Positions 33,047 through 41,995 of a stretch of 64,000 nt of DNA are shown here, piece after piece (position 1 is the stretch's first letter; every line of letters begins with the position of its first letter). The stretch spans positions 1 to 64,000 of the forward strand of contig NZ_VNIP01000015.1 of the NCBI RefSeq assembly GCF_008370325.1. The letters run 5' to 3'. A program made the translations under genes and the position numbers. The notes beneath the pieces were generated by a model that was not told the DNA's origin, did not search any database, and was given only the letters and a program-made list of their open reading frames with translations. This DNA is from Martinezella tropici (GTDB lineage: Bacteria > Pseudomonadota > Alphaproteobacteria > Rhizobiales > Rhizobiaceae).

Positions 33047-33811
33047 ATGCGTATTCTTCTGACCAACGATGACGGCATTCATGCCGAAGGACTGGCTGCG
33101 TTGGAGCGTATCGCCCGCACTTTGTCTGATGATGTCTGGGTCGTCGCGCCAGAGACGGATCAGAGCGGCCTTGCTCATTCGCTGAGCCTTTCCGAGCCGT
33201 TGCGCATGCGCAAGGTCTCCGACAAGCACTTTGCGCTCAGGGGAACGCCGACCGATTGCGTCATCATGGCGATCCGGCAGGTTCTGGACGGCAAACCGGA
33301 TCTGGTGCTTTCGGGCGTCAATTCCGGCTCCAATGTCGCCGACGACGTAACCTATTCCGGAACCATAGCCGGCGCGATCGAAGGCACCCTGCAGGGTGTG
33401 CGCTCCTTTGCGCTGAGCCAGGCCTATGTCTATGAAAACGGTGCCCGCGTCGTGCCCTGGGAAGTAGCCGAGGCGCATGCTCCGGCCTTGCTCGGCAAGC
33501 TCATGGATGTCGATCTGCCCGACGGGACCTTCCTCAATCTCAACTTTCCGAACTGCCGTCCCGGCGAGGTCGATGGGACGGAGGTGACGGCACAGGGCAA
33601 TCTCGCCTTCAATGTGCAGGTCGAGGAGCGGGCCGACGGCCGCGGCTTCCCCTATTATTGGCTTCGCTTCGGCGAACGCAGTGGTATCTTCCGTCCGGGG
33701 ACTGATATTCAGGCGTTGAAACAAAATCGTATTTCGGTAACGCCTTTGAAACTCGATCTGACGGATTATTCGGCGCAGGACCGCGTGGCGCGGGCGCTCG
33801 GTATGGAGTAG
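33047..33811 (+). CDS. surE: 5'-nucleotidase SurE
   Basis: A 254-residue metal-dependent phosphatase. MRILLTNDDG carries the Asp8-Asp9 metal site. Ser near VAPETDQSGLAHSLS and Asn in VLSGVNSGSNVADDV complete it. It hydrolyses nucleoside 5'- and 3'-monophosphates under stress. It stands in the surE-pcm-nlpD order known from enterics, 4 bases ahead of pcm. Confidence 0.96.
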   Translation: MRILLTNDDGIHAEGLAALERIARTLSDDVWVVAPETDQSGLAHSLSLSEPLRMRKVSDKHFALRGTPTDCVIMAIRQVLDGKPDLVLSGVNSGSNVADDVTYSGTIAGAIEGTLQGVRSFALSQAYVYENGARVVPWEVAEAHAPALLGKLMDVDLPDGTFLNLNFPNCRPGEVDGTEVTAQGNLAFNVQVEERADGRGFPYYWLRFGERSGIFRPGTDIQALKQNRISVTPLKLDLTDYSAQDRVARALGME

Positions 33812-33815
33812 CGGA

Positions 33816-34469
33816 TTGACACCTCGTTTGGTGGAAAAGGAAGGCTTTGCGGCCGTGGTTCTACGGCTGCGGGCGGAAGGCATATTGGATATCGATCTCA
33901 TGACGGCGGTCGAGCAGACGCCGCGCCTGCCTTTCGTGCCGCCGCAATTTACCGATGATGCCTATTCCGGCCGCACGATTCCGATCGATTGCGGTTCCTT
34001 CATGGAGGGCATCGATCTGGTCGTGCGTATTCTCCACAGCCTGAAGATCAAGCCTGGACACCGCGTTCTCGAAATCGGGACGGGGAGCGGGTTCACCGCC
34101 GCAGTCATGGGGCGAATCGTCGAGCGTGTTCTGACGATCGACCGATACAAGACGCTGACCACTTCGGCGCAGCAGCGCATGGATGCGCTCGGACTGCGCA
34201 ATGTCGTCATCCGCCAGGCAGATGGCAGCACCGGTCTGCCCGGCGAGGGTACTTTCGACCGCATCCTGGTCACCGCCGCATTTCCGACCATGCCGCGCTT
34301 TTATGCCGAGCAGCTGGTATCGGGCGGATCGATGATCGCGCCGCTGATGGTATCGGACGATGTCTGCCGTCTGGTGCGGCTGACAAAGACCGGCAGCCGC
34401 TTCGAGCGCGAAGAGCTGTTCGATGTTCCCTATCAGCCCATCGTGCCGATGCTCGCCTCTTATCTTTGA
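33816..34469 (+). CDS. pcm: Protein-L-isoaspartate O-methyltransferase family (Pcm), atypical active segment
   Basis: A 217-residue protein starting at TTG (33816) with GGAG 7 bases upstream and 4 bases after the surE stop. The AdoMet motif VLEIGTGSGFTAAVMGRIV (about residues 88-106) is intact. The canonical G-Q-T-I-S-Q-P segment reads CGSFMEGIDL here, so the catalytic Ser is displaced or absent. Context (surE-pcm-nlpD) supports Pcm; activity on isoaspartyl residues is uncertain. Confidence 0.85.
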   Translation: MTPRLVEKEGFAAVVLRLRAEGILDIDLMTAVEQTPRLPFVPPQFTDDAYSGRTIPIDCGSFMEGIDLVVRILHSLKIKPGHRVLEIGTGSGFTAAVMGRIVERVLTIDRYKTLTTSAQQRMDALGLRNVVIRQADGSTGLPGEGTFDRILVTAAFPTMPRFYAEQLVSGGSMIAPLMVSDDVCRLVRLTKTGSRFEREELFDVPYQPIVPMLASYL

Positions 34470-34638
34470 GGCTCAATTCGGGATAATGCCTGTGAAACCA
34501 GGCGTCTCGGCGCCGTTTCATCTTCTATGGTTAGCAATTCCTCAAAAAAACACATGCCGCACCAGTGCTTTAACCGCATGGTAAGATTAACGCGCTTTAA
34601 TCGACCCATAATCGGTTGCGTCTCAAGTGGGTCGAGTC

Positions 34639-36342
34639 ATGGGTTTCAGTCTTTCTTCGAACTTCGGTAAATCGGCAGGGAAAGTCCTGGTGGCCATTCT
34701 TCTGGCGAGCACCGCGACGGCTTGCAGCTCAGATACGACCCGGTTCAGCGGGCTCTTCAACAAGACGGACAATGTGACGACCGGTTCGATCAACCGGCGC
34801 GGCCTCAATGGTCCGAACGGCGATCCAGTACCGCGCGCCGATGTCGCACAGGCCGGCGGTTACGGTCAGCAGGATTATTCGCAGCAGAGCGCGCCGGTAT
34901 CGCAACCTTATCCGAACTCACCGGCCCGCTATAATCCGTCCTATTCCAGTGCACGTGCATCCACCGCACCTGTCGCAATTCAGCGCACCGAACTTGCTCC
35001 TCCCGGCGCTTCCGCCAGTGCCGCTCGTCCCCGTGGTGGTTCGCGCGCCGAAACCGAAGCGCTTGCTCAGCCGTTCCCGGCATCGCACAACAATAACGGC
35101 TCTCGCGCCGCGCCGGCTCTCGCACCCGATGCGATGTCGACCGGCACGATCAAGACGGCGGCAGCGCCTGAGATGTCTCCGGGCTGGACCACGGTCAACG
35201 CGCCGAGCGTAACGCTGCGCCAGGGCGAAAATATTGCGCTTCTGTCGCGCCGCTACGGCGTTCCGGAAAAGGAAATCCTGCGCGCCAACGGCCTGCGTAA
35301 CGGCGCCGGTGCTCAGCCCGGTCAGCAGATCATCATCCCGACGATGAATGGCGCCGGTGTTTCAGGCCCGGCCAAGATGGCGTCCGAGGCGACGGATCTT
35401 TCCAAGGGCGGCAAGATGCCAGGCCCTGCCAAGGCACCGCAGCAGGAAGCCCTCGCACTGCCTTCCGGCAACCAGATGCGCGGCAAATCTCAGGCGGGCC
35501 TCGCCGATCCTAACAAGCTTGCAGCCGGCAATGGCAAGGGTCCGACCCCGAAGGGCGCCGGCACCTACGTCGTCAAGCCGGGCGATTCGCTTGCTCGCAT
35601 CGCCAAGGAGAGCGGTGTTACCGTCGCCGAACTGAAGCGCGCGAATAACATGCAGGCCGGCGACGGCATCCGCATCGGCCAGGCGCTGGCATTGCCGCAC
35701 GGCGCCGTTGCCGCTGCAGATCCGGTCAAGACTGCTTCCATCGAGCCCCAGAAGGTTTCGGCCAAGCCCGGCGCCGTGCCGGTCGCAGAGCCGAAGCAGG
35801 CGGCCGCCGAACCGATCGCAAAGCAGGCCCCGAAGACTGTCGCTCATGCGGATACCACAAACGACACATCTGCCAAGTCGAAGGAAGTTGCCTCCGCTTC
35901 TCCGAGCCAGTCCATCAATGACGCCGCCAAGTCGGATGCGCAGGCCGATGCGCCGGAAGCAACCGGCATCGGCAAGTATCGCTGGCCGGTTCGCGGTGCC
36001 GTGGTTGCCGGCTACGGCTCCAACGTCAACGGCAGCCGCAACGACGGTATCGATATCTCGGTTCCCGAGGGCACGCCGGTCAAGGCTGCCGAAAACGGTG
36101 TCGTCATCTATGCAGGCAACGGCCTGAAAGAGCTCGGCAACACGGTTCTTGTCCGTCACGACGACGGTACCGTCACCGTCTACGGCCATGCCGATGCGCT
36201 CAGCGTTACCCGTGGCCAGAAGGTTCAGCGCGGCCAGACGCTGGCAACGTCCGGTATGAGCGGCAATGTCAGCCAGCCGCAGCTGCACTTCGAAGTCCGC
36301 AAGAATTCGGCTCCGGTCAACCCAATGACGTTCCTTGAATAG
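34639..36342 (+). CDS. nlpD: LysM/LytM (M23) lipoprotein, NlpD-like amidase activator
   Basis: A 567-residue protein. The start at 34639 gives a lipoprotein-type signal (VLVAILLASTATAC, acylated Cys about residue 33, somewhat atypical lipobox). LysM repeats lie at about 182-235 (TLRQGENIALLSRRYGVPEK) and 309-353 (TYVVKPGDSLARIAKESGV). A C-terminal LytM domain lies at about 445-567. The first zinc ligand His of active M23 enzymes is Asn (RNDGIDIS), as in E. coli NlpD, although the YGHAD and LHFEV His residues remain. It therefore probably activates division amidases rather than cutting peptidoglycan. It closes the surE-pcm-nlpD cluster. Confidence 0.88.
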   Translation: MGFSLSSNFGKSAGKVLVAILLASTATACSSDTTRFSGLFNKTDNVTTGSINRRGLNGPNGDPVPRADVAQAGGYGQQDYSQQSAPVSQPYPNSPARYNPSYSSARASTAPVAIQRTELAPPGASASAARPRGGSRAETEALAQPFPASHNNNGSRAAPALAPDAMSTGTIKTAAAPEMSPGWTTVNAPSVTLRQGENIALLSRRYGVPEKEILRANGLRNGAGAQPGQQIIIPTMNGAGVSGPAKMASEATDLSKGGKMPGPAKAPQQEALALPSGNQMRGKSQAGLADPNKLAAGNGKGPTPKGAGTYVVKPGDSLARIAKESGVTVAELKRANNMQAGDGIRIGQALALPHGAVAAADPVKTASIEPQKVSAKPGAVPVAEPKQAAAEPIAKQAPKTVAHADTTNDTSAKSKEVASASPSQSINDAAKSDAQADAPEATGIGKYRWPVRGAVVAGYGSNVNGSRNDGIDISVPEGTPVKAAENGVVIYAGNGLKELGNTVLVRHDDGTVTVYGHADALSVTRGQKVQRGQTLATSGMSGNVSQPQLHFEVRKNSAPVNPMTFLE

Positions 36343-36365
36343 GTAGTGCGTCTCAAGGACTCTGC

Positions 36366-36393
36366 AAAAAGCCCGGTCAGTGCCGGGCTTTTT
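36366..36393. terminator. Bidirectional terminator between nlpD and the DUF815 gene
   Basis: AAAAAGCCCGG / CCGGGCTTTTT, an 11-bp stem with a 6-base loop and A/T tracts at both ends. It can stop transcription from either side of this convergent pair. Confidence 0.9.
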
Positions 36394-36410
36394 GTCGTTC
36401 ATGGCCAAAA

Positions 36411-36511
36411 GCAATTCCAGGAAAAGTGCGAAGCGGTTTTCCGTCCGGGATTGCGTAAAAACAAGAGGATAGAGCGTTTTCGCGATTCGGAGAAAAGCGG
36501 AAAGGCTCTAG
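36411..36511. repeat. RIME-like two-palindrome intergenic element
   Basis: About 101 bases with two inverted-repeat modules. The first is GCAATTCCAGGAAAA pairing with TTTTCC...GGGATTGC. The second is TAGAGCGTTTTCGC pairing with GCGGAAAGGCTCTA. The wording AGAGCGTTTTCGCGATTCG is very common between Rhizobiales genes and fits the Rhizobium intergenic mosaic element class. Confidence 0.75.
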
Positions 36512-36522
36512 ATGATTGAAGA

Positions 36523-37395
36523 TCAATCCCGTTCCAACACAATGCGCAGCCGGCCGGCCAGATCCTGGATATATTGCCAGGCGACGCGGCCGGAGCGGGC
36601 GCCGCGGGTCGTCGCCCATTCAAGCGCCTCGTGATGCATCTGCGCACGATCGAGATCGAGCTTGAAATGATCGGCATAGGCATCGATCATCTGCAGGTAA
36701 TCTTCCTGGCTGCATTTATGGAAGCCGAGCCAAAGGCCGAAGCGGTCAGAGAGCGAAACCTTCTCTTCCACAGCTTCCGAAGGATTGATGGCGGTCGACT
36801 GTTCGTTCTCCATCATATGACGCGGCAGGAGGTGGCGGCGATTGGACGTCGCATAGAACAGCACATTGTCCGGCCGCCCCTCGACGCCGCCATCCAGCGC
36901 CGCCTTCAGCGACTTATAAGCCGTGTCGTCGTGATCGAAGGAGAGATCGTCGCAGAAGATGATGATGCGATGCGCCGCCGCCTTCAGGATATCGAGCAGC
37001 ACGGGCAGCGACGAGATATCTTCGCGATGCACCTCGATCAGCTTCAGCGAAACGCCGGTCGAGCGGCGCACGTCTTCATGCACGGCCTTGACCAGCGACG
37101 ACTTGCCCATGCCGCGCGCGCCCCAGAGCAGGACGTTGTTGGCGGCAAAGCCCTCTGCGAAACGCAAGGTGTTTTCATGCAGAATGTCGCGCACATGGTC
37201 GACGCCGCGAATGAGGGTGAGCGCCACGCGGTTCGGCCGGGGAACCGGTTGCAGATGGAGCCGGACAGGAGCCCAGACGAAACAATCGGCGGCATTCCAG
37301 TCGTTGACGGCCGGAGCCGGTCCGGCAAGGCGTTCGACAGCTTCGGCAAGGCGGCGGACCGCGGCAAGGATCAGGGCATTTTGGTCTTCAGTCAC
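36523..37395 (-). CDS. DUF815-family AAA+ ATP-binding protein
   Basis: A 290-residue protein. A GTG start at 37395 is preferred because AGGAGG stands 5 bases before it; an in-frame ATG at 37419 would place that site inside the gene. Walker A is GARGMGKSSLV (about residues 91-101), Walker B IIIFCDDLSF, and a sensor-like ATSNRRHLLPRHM follows. DUF815 proteins are AAA+ ATPases of unknown job, found widely in alphaproteobacteria. Divergent from yajC and convergent with nlpD. Confidence 0.88.
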   Translation of the reverse strand: MTEDQNALILAAVRRLAEAVERLAGPAPAVNDWNAADCFVWAPVRLHLQPVPRPNRVALTLIRGVDHVRDILHENTLRFAEGFAANNVLLWGARGMGKSSLVKAVHEDVRRSTGVSLKLIEVHREDISSLPVLLDILKAAAHRIIIFCDDLSFDHDDTAYKSLKAALDGGVEGRPDNVLFYATSNRRHLLPRHMMENEQSTAINPSEAVEEKVSLSDRFGLWLGFHKCSQEDYLQMIDAYADHFKLDLDRAQMHHEALEWATTRGARSGRVAWQYIQDLAGRLRIVLERD

Positions 37396-37599
37396 CGTTT
37401 CCTCCTGAATACTGAACAAGAAAGTCGTAAAATGCGCGCTGTCTTGCCGGGTATCATGCTCCTTTGGGGGCTGAAAGGCTAACAGACCGGGAAAACGGTA
37501 CGGCTGGCGGCTGTTTTTGTTGCAATCGCCATGCGCCTAACTATATTCCGGCCACCTGACGCGGGGCCTGTTCCCGCTCGGAATTCAAGGGAGTTCTCG

Positions 37600-37947
37600 A
37601 TGTTTATCACCAACGCATATGCGCAGAGCGCGACAGATTCAGCCGCAGGCATGTTCGGCGGGTCCGGCTTTGAAATGATCATCCTGTTTGTGCCGCTGAT
37701 GGTCGTTTGGTATTTCCTTCTTATTCGTCCGCAGCGCGCTCAGGCGAAGAAGCGTGACGAGATCCTGAAGAACATCCGCCGCGGCGATCAGATCGTCACA
37801 AGCGGTATCGTCGGCAAGGTCACCAAGGTCATCGACGAAAAGGAACTGGAAGTCGAGATCGCCGAAGGCGTACGCATCCGTGTCGTCCGCAGCGCCATTT
37901 CGGAAGTTCGCGTCAAGGGTGAGCCGGTCAAGGCAGATGCCGCTTAA
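37600..37947 (+). CDS. yajC: Preprotein translocase subunit YajC
   Basis: A 115-residue protein. The start at 37600 has an AAGGGAG site (MFITNAYAQS). The membrane helix FEMIILFVPLMVVWYFLLI is followed by the invariant RPQRAQAKKRDE and GDQIVTSGIVGKV of YajC. It joins SecDF at the Sec translocon; secDF follows after 159 bases. Confidence 0.95.
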   Translation: MFITNAYAQSATDSAAGMFGGSGFEMIILFVPLMVVWYFLLIRPQRAQAKKRDEILKNIRRGDQIVTSGIVGKVTKVIDEKELEVEIAEGVRIRVVRSAISEVRVKGEPVKADAA

Positions 37948-38106
37948 GGCCCTTGGCTGAGAGCGGCGCCTGTCGCCGCTTGCGCATCCTCGAAAATCGG
38001 GATCGACTTTCTTGAGGGATTGTGCACAATTTCAAGATGTTACTGCGCCCGTTGCATTTTCTTTTGAAAGCGGGGCGCGGTAGGGAAGCCCTAAGTCGAG
38101 AGAGCG

Positions 38107-40650
38107 ATGCTGCACGTCTCCTGGTGGAAGACCGCCCTGATCTGGTTCGTCGTTCTCTTGAGCGTGCTTCTGGCCGCTCCCAATTTATTTGGTGAGCGCG
38201 CGCTTTCATCCCTCCCGGCATGGTGGGCGCATCGAAAGATCGAGCTAGGTCTGGATCTGCGCGGTGGATCGCATCTGCTGCTGAAGATCGAACGGGGTGA
38301 CGTCGAAAAGGATCGCCTGGAAACCATCGTCGGCGATATCTCGACGCGGTTGCGCACCGTCAATGTCGCTTATTCGGGCCTGACGGGCACCGGCCGCAAG
38401 ATCCAGCTTCGCATCAATGATCCCGCACAGGTTCAGACTGCTTTGACGGCGTTGCGACCGTTGACCGCTGGGCCGGACAAGCCGTCCGTGGTTCTGTCCC
38501 AGGGAGACAACGGTGCGCTGACGCTCGATATCACCGATGCTGACATCAACAGCCATGTGTCAGCGGCGATCGCACGCGCGATCAAGGTCATCCATGCCCG
38601 CATCGCGCAACTCGGCGTCGGGGAACCGCTGATCCGCCGGCAGGGATCTGACCGCATCGTCGTGCAAGTGCCCGATCTCGCCGATGCGCAGCGGCTGAAG
38701 AACCTCCTCGGCCAGCCCGCCAAACTCAGCTTCCGTCTCGTCGATCCATCGGTGACGGTCCAGGATGCGATGGATAATCACCCGCCCGCCGGATCCGATG
38801 TGCTGTTTTCCGAAGACGACCCGCCAGTCGGCTATCTCGTGCAGAGGCAACCTCTGCTTTCGAACGTCGATTTTTCCGACGCGGTCTCCGTTACCAACGA
38901 TCAGAGCGGCGAGGGGACGGTTTCCGTCAAGCTGACGCCGGAGGCCACCCACCGCTTCGCGCAATCGACCGCAAGCAATCTCGGCAAGATCATCGTCGTC
39001 GTTCTCGATGATCAGGTCATCTCCGCGGCTTCCCTGAAGACCGTCATCGCCACCGGCGAGATCGATGTTCCGGGAGATTTCACTGTTCAAGGTGCGCAGG
39101 ATCTGACCGTCATGATCAAGAGCGGACCGCTGCCGGCAATGCTGACGACGGTCGAGGAGCGGACTATTCAGCCGGGCCTCGGCGGCGAAACGGCGCGTTA
39201 CGGCCTGATTGCCTGCATTGCCGCTGCGGTCTTCGTTGCCGCCTTGATGGTTGGTTTCTATCGCCTGCTCGGCATCATCGCGACCATCTCGCTCGTCATC
39301 AACTTGATCATGGTGGCAGCGCTCATGGGCGTGCTCGGCATCACGCTGACGCTGCCGGGTGTTGCCGCCATCGTCCTGATCATCGGTATCGGCCTCGATG
39401 CGCTGGTGCTGATCTATGAGCGAGTGCGCGAAGAGGAAAAGAAAACCCATCTTCTCGTCGATGCGTTGCGCCACGGTTTCAACCGGGCAGCCGCGACCGT
39501 GGCCGACGCCAATCTGACCGTGCTCATCGTTGCAGCCATTCTCTTCTATGCAAGCACGGGTGCTGTTCGCGGCTTTGCCGCCACTCTCATGGTTGGCGTC
39601 TTCACCACCTTTTTCACCTCCTGCTTCGTTACACGGTCGCTGGTGAATATGTGGATATCGCGCCGCAAGCCGCGCACGTTGCTGGTTGGCGTGCGGAGCG
39701 GCGTTTTCGACAACGCCAATATCCGCTTCATGGGCATTCGCCGCTACACTTTCACGGTATCGGCGGCTCTGTCGGTCATCACGCTTGTCACCTTCGCGAC
39801 GGTCGGCATGCATCTCGGTATCGATTTCGCCGGGGGATCGGTTATCGAGGTCCGCGCCAAGCAGGGTGTTGCCGACGCGGCGGATATCCAATCGCGCCTC
39901 GAGGCCGTCATTCCGGGCGATGTGCGCGTCGAGCGGCTTGCCGATCGCCTCGGCGCCGTGATTCGCGTGCATGCGCAGGAGGGCGGTGAAAATGCCGAGC
40001 AATCCGCCGTATCCCTCGTGCGGGACGAATTGGGCAAGGACTATAATTTTTCACGCGTAGAGGTGGTTGGTCCCGCCGTGTCGGGTGAAATCACGACGAC
40101 GGCCTCTCTTGCCGTTCTGGCGGCTCTCGTTGCGATTCTCGTTTACATATGGCTGCGTTTCGAATGGCAATTTGCGGTTGGCGCGATCATTGCGACGCTG
40201 CATGACGTCATTCTGACGCTCGGCCTCTTCGTGCTGACGGGCATGGAATTCAACATGACCGGCATTGCCGCGATCCTGACCATCGTCGGTTATTCGCTGA
40301 ACGACACGGTCGTTGTCTACGACCGCATGCGTGAAAATCTGAAGCGCTATTCCCAGATGCCGCTGCCGATTCTGATCGACGCCTCCATCAATCAGACACT
40401 ATCTCGTACCATTCTGACATCTGCGACGACGCTTCTGGCGCTCTTCGCTCTCTACATCTTCGGCGGCGAGGTGATCCGTGCCTTCACCTTCGTGCTGCTT
40501 TTCGGCGTCGCGGTCGGCACTTTTTCGTCGATTTATATTGCGGCGCCGGTGCTGATCCTGTTCAAGCTGCGGCCGGACAAGTTCCAGACCGGCGGCGAAA
40601 GCAATGGACCCGCGGCCGGCGATATCCAGTCAGGCAAACCAGCGGTGTGA
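38107..40650 (+). CDS. secDF: Fused protein-export membrane protein SecDF
   Basis: An 847-residue SecD-SecF fusion, usual in Rhizobiales. The SecD part (residues 1 to about 525) starts with one helix and GLDLRGGSHLLL, has the large periplasmic P1 domain and five helices (GLDALVLIYERVREE). The SecF part from about 528 begins with NIRFMGIRRYTF and LGIDFAGGSVIEV and repeats the D4-type helix GYSLNDTVVVYDRMREN. It uses the proton gradient to complete Sec export. A GAGAGAGCG site precedes ATG. Confidence 0.97.
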   Translation: MLHVSWWKTALIWFVVLLSVLLAAPNLFGERALSSLPAWWAHRKIELGLDLRGGSHLLLKIERGDVEKDRLETIVGDISTRLRTVNVAYSGLTGTGRKIQLRINDPAQVQTALTALRPLTAGPDKPSVVLSQGDNGALTLDITDADINSHVSAAIARAIKVIHARIAQLGVGEPLIRRQGSDRIVVQVPDLADAQRLKNLLGQPAKLSFRLVDPSVTVQDAMDNHPPAGSDVLFSEDDPPVGYLVQRQPLLSNVDFSDAVSVTNDQSGEGTVSVKLTPEATHRFAQSTASNLGKIIVVVLDDQVISAASLKTVIATGEIDVPGDFTVQGAQDLTVMIKSGPLPAMLTTVEERTIQPGLGGETARYGLIACIAAAVFVAALMVGFYRLLGIIATISLVINLIMVAALMGVLGITLTLPGVAAIVLIIGIGLDALVLIYERVREEEKKTHLLVDALRHGFNRAAATVADANLTVLIVAAILFYASTGAVRGFAATLMVGVFTTFFTSCFVTRSLVNMWISRRKPRTLLVGVRSGVFDNANIRFMGIRRYTFTVSAALSVITLVTFATVGMHLGIDFAGGSVIEVRAKQGVADAADIQSRLEAVIPGDVRVERLADRLGAVIRVHAQEGGENAEQSAVSLVRDELGKDYNFSRVEVVGPAVSGEITTTASLAVLAALVAILVYIWLRFEWQFAVGAIIATLHDVILTLGLFVLTGMEFNMTGIAAILTIVGYSLNDTVVVYDRMRENLKRYSQMPLPILIDASINQTLSRTILTSATTLLALFALYIFGGEVIRAFTFVLLFGVAVGTFSSIYIAAPVLILFKLRPDKFQTGGESNGPAAGDIQSGKPAV

Positions 40651-40654
40651 TACA

Positions 40655-41041
40655 TTGGCTAAAGGAATAGAAATCCGTAACGCGCATTTTCCCGGGCGCG
40701 CACCGATCGACGCTTACGGCAATGGCGGCTTCCGCTTTGCCGACATGTCGCATCGCGGCTCGCTGCTTTGCCTGCCTTCGGGCATCTATGGCTGGGACAT
40801 GCTGCAGGGCGATGCGCTGACGCCGGATCGCTTCCAGAAGGTTCTCGATGAAGCTGCCGAGATCGAAGTTCTGCTCGTCGGCACCGGCACGGAGCTGCGA
40901 CCGCTCCCCGCCGAGCTGAAGGCAGCCTTGCGCGCCAAACAGATTTCGTCCGACCCGATGAGCACCGGCGCTGCCGTGCGCACCTTCAATATCATGCTGT
41001 CCGAGTCGCGTGCCGTGGCTGCGGCGCTGATCGCCGTTTGA
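40655..41041 (+). CDS. Mth938-like (DUF498) domain protein
   Basis: A 128-residue protein. A TTG start at 40655, 4 bases past the secDF stop, is preferred; the only in-frame ATG lies inside secDF. Family stretches: GNGGFRFADMSHRGSLLCLP, YGWDM and VLLVGTGTEL ... ISSDPMSTGAAVRTFNIMLSE, the last seen as PMSTGAAVRTFNIML. Eukaryotic NDUFAF3, a complex I assembly factor, is in this family, and the next gene resembles NDUFAF6. The pairing hints at a shared assembly role. Co-transcribed with secDF. Confidence 0.82.
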   Translation: MAKGIEIRNAHFPGRAPIDAYGNGGFRFADMSHRGSLLCLPSGIYGWDMLQGDALTPDRFQKVLDEAAEIEVLLVGTGTELRPLPAELKAALRAKQISSDPMSTGAAVRTFNIMLSESRAVAAALIAV

Positions 41042-41056
41042 CCTTCGGATCCACGT

Positions 41057-41917
41057 ATGACGATAACAGCTGCGCCCCGTAGCAATCGGGACATCTGCCT
41101 CGCCACGCTTCGCGACACCGATCGCGATCGCTATCTCGCCTGCCTGCTGGCGCCGGCAGAGAAACGTCCCGCGCTGGCTGCGCTCTATGCCTTCAATGCA
41201 GAGCTGGCGCGCGTGCGGGATCTCGTGCACGAACCGCTGCCCGGTGAAGTGCGCATGCAGTACTGGCGCGATCTTCTTGAAGGGCAGGCTCATGGCTCGA
41301 GCGAAGCCAATCCGCTGGCGTCCGAGCTTCTGACCGCGATCGAAGAGTACCGCTTGCCGCGCCAGACGCTGATCGACATGATCGACGCGCGCATCTTCGA
41401 TCTCTACGACGATCCCATGGAGAGCCGCAGCAGCCTCGAAGGCTACGCCGGCGAGACGGCTTCGGCCCTGATCCAGCTGGCAAGCCTGGTCCTGTCGGCG
41501 GATGAGGCGAAGCGTTCCGCGGATGCCGCAGGCCATGCCGGTGTCGCACAGGCGGTTGCCGGACTGCTGCTGTTGATGCCGCTCCATCGCCATCGCGGCC
41601 AGCTTTACCTGCCGCTTGAGATTCTAACGGCAACGGGTCTCGACCGCGACTCCTTCCTTGCCGGTGAGGATAGTCAGCGCATTTCAGCGGCGATCGAAGC
41701 ATTTGCCGGCCTGGGCCGCGAGCATCTTGCCAAGGCGAGGGCGGCAGGAGCCATATCGCCGGCGATATTCCCGGCCTTTCTTCCCGTCATACTGGCCGAA
41801 CCGGTCTTGAAGCAGGCCCAGAAGCTCGGCGCCGGTCTCTTCGATCGATCCCTGGGATTACCGCAATGGCGCAAGCAGACGCGCATGGCGATGGCGTCGA
41901 TTACAAAGAAAATCTAA
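41057..41917 (+). CDS. Squalene/phytoene synthase-family protein (NDUFAF6-like)
   Basis: A 286-residue protein. The family fold is visible in DRDRYLACLLAPAEKRPALAALYAFNAELARVRD, given here as YLACLLAPAEKRPAL and LYAFNAELARVRD, then MQYWRDLLEG and LYDDPMESRSSLEGYAGETAS. The first Asp-rich motif of real synthases is not intact (ARVRDLV), so prenyl-condensing activity is doubtful; mitochondrial NDUFAF6 homologues assist complex I assembly. It starts 15 bases after the Mth938-like gene. Confidence 0.82.
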   Translation: MTITAAPRSNRDICLATLRDTDRDRYLACLLAPAEKRPALAALYAFNAELARVRDLVHEPLPGEVRMQYWRDLLEGQAHGSSEANPLASELLTAIEEYRLPRQTLIDMIDARIFDLYDDPMESRSSLEGYAGETASALIQLASLVLSADEAKRSADAAGHAGVAQAVAGLLLLMPLHRHRGQLYLPLEILTATGLDRDSFLAGEDSQRISAAIEAFAGLGREHLAKARAAGAISPAIFPAFLPVILAEPVLKQAQKLGAGLFDRSLGLPQWRKQTRMAMASITKKI

Positions 41918-41995
41918 AATACGACAAGCTCGCGCAAGTCTCGGCCTGTATGCAGAAGGCCGGGCACTTGAATTTGCATTTCCGGGGGAGTTGCC

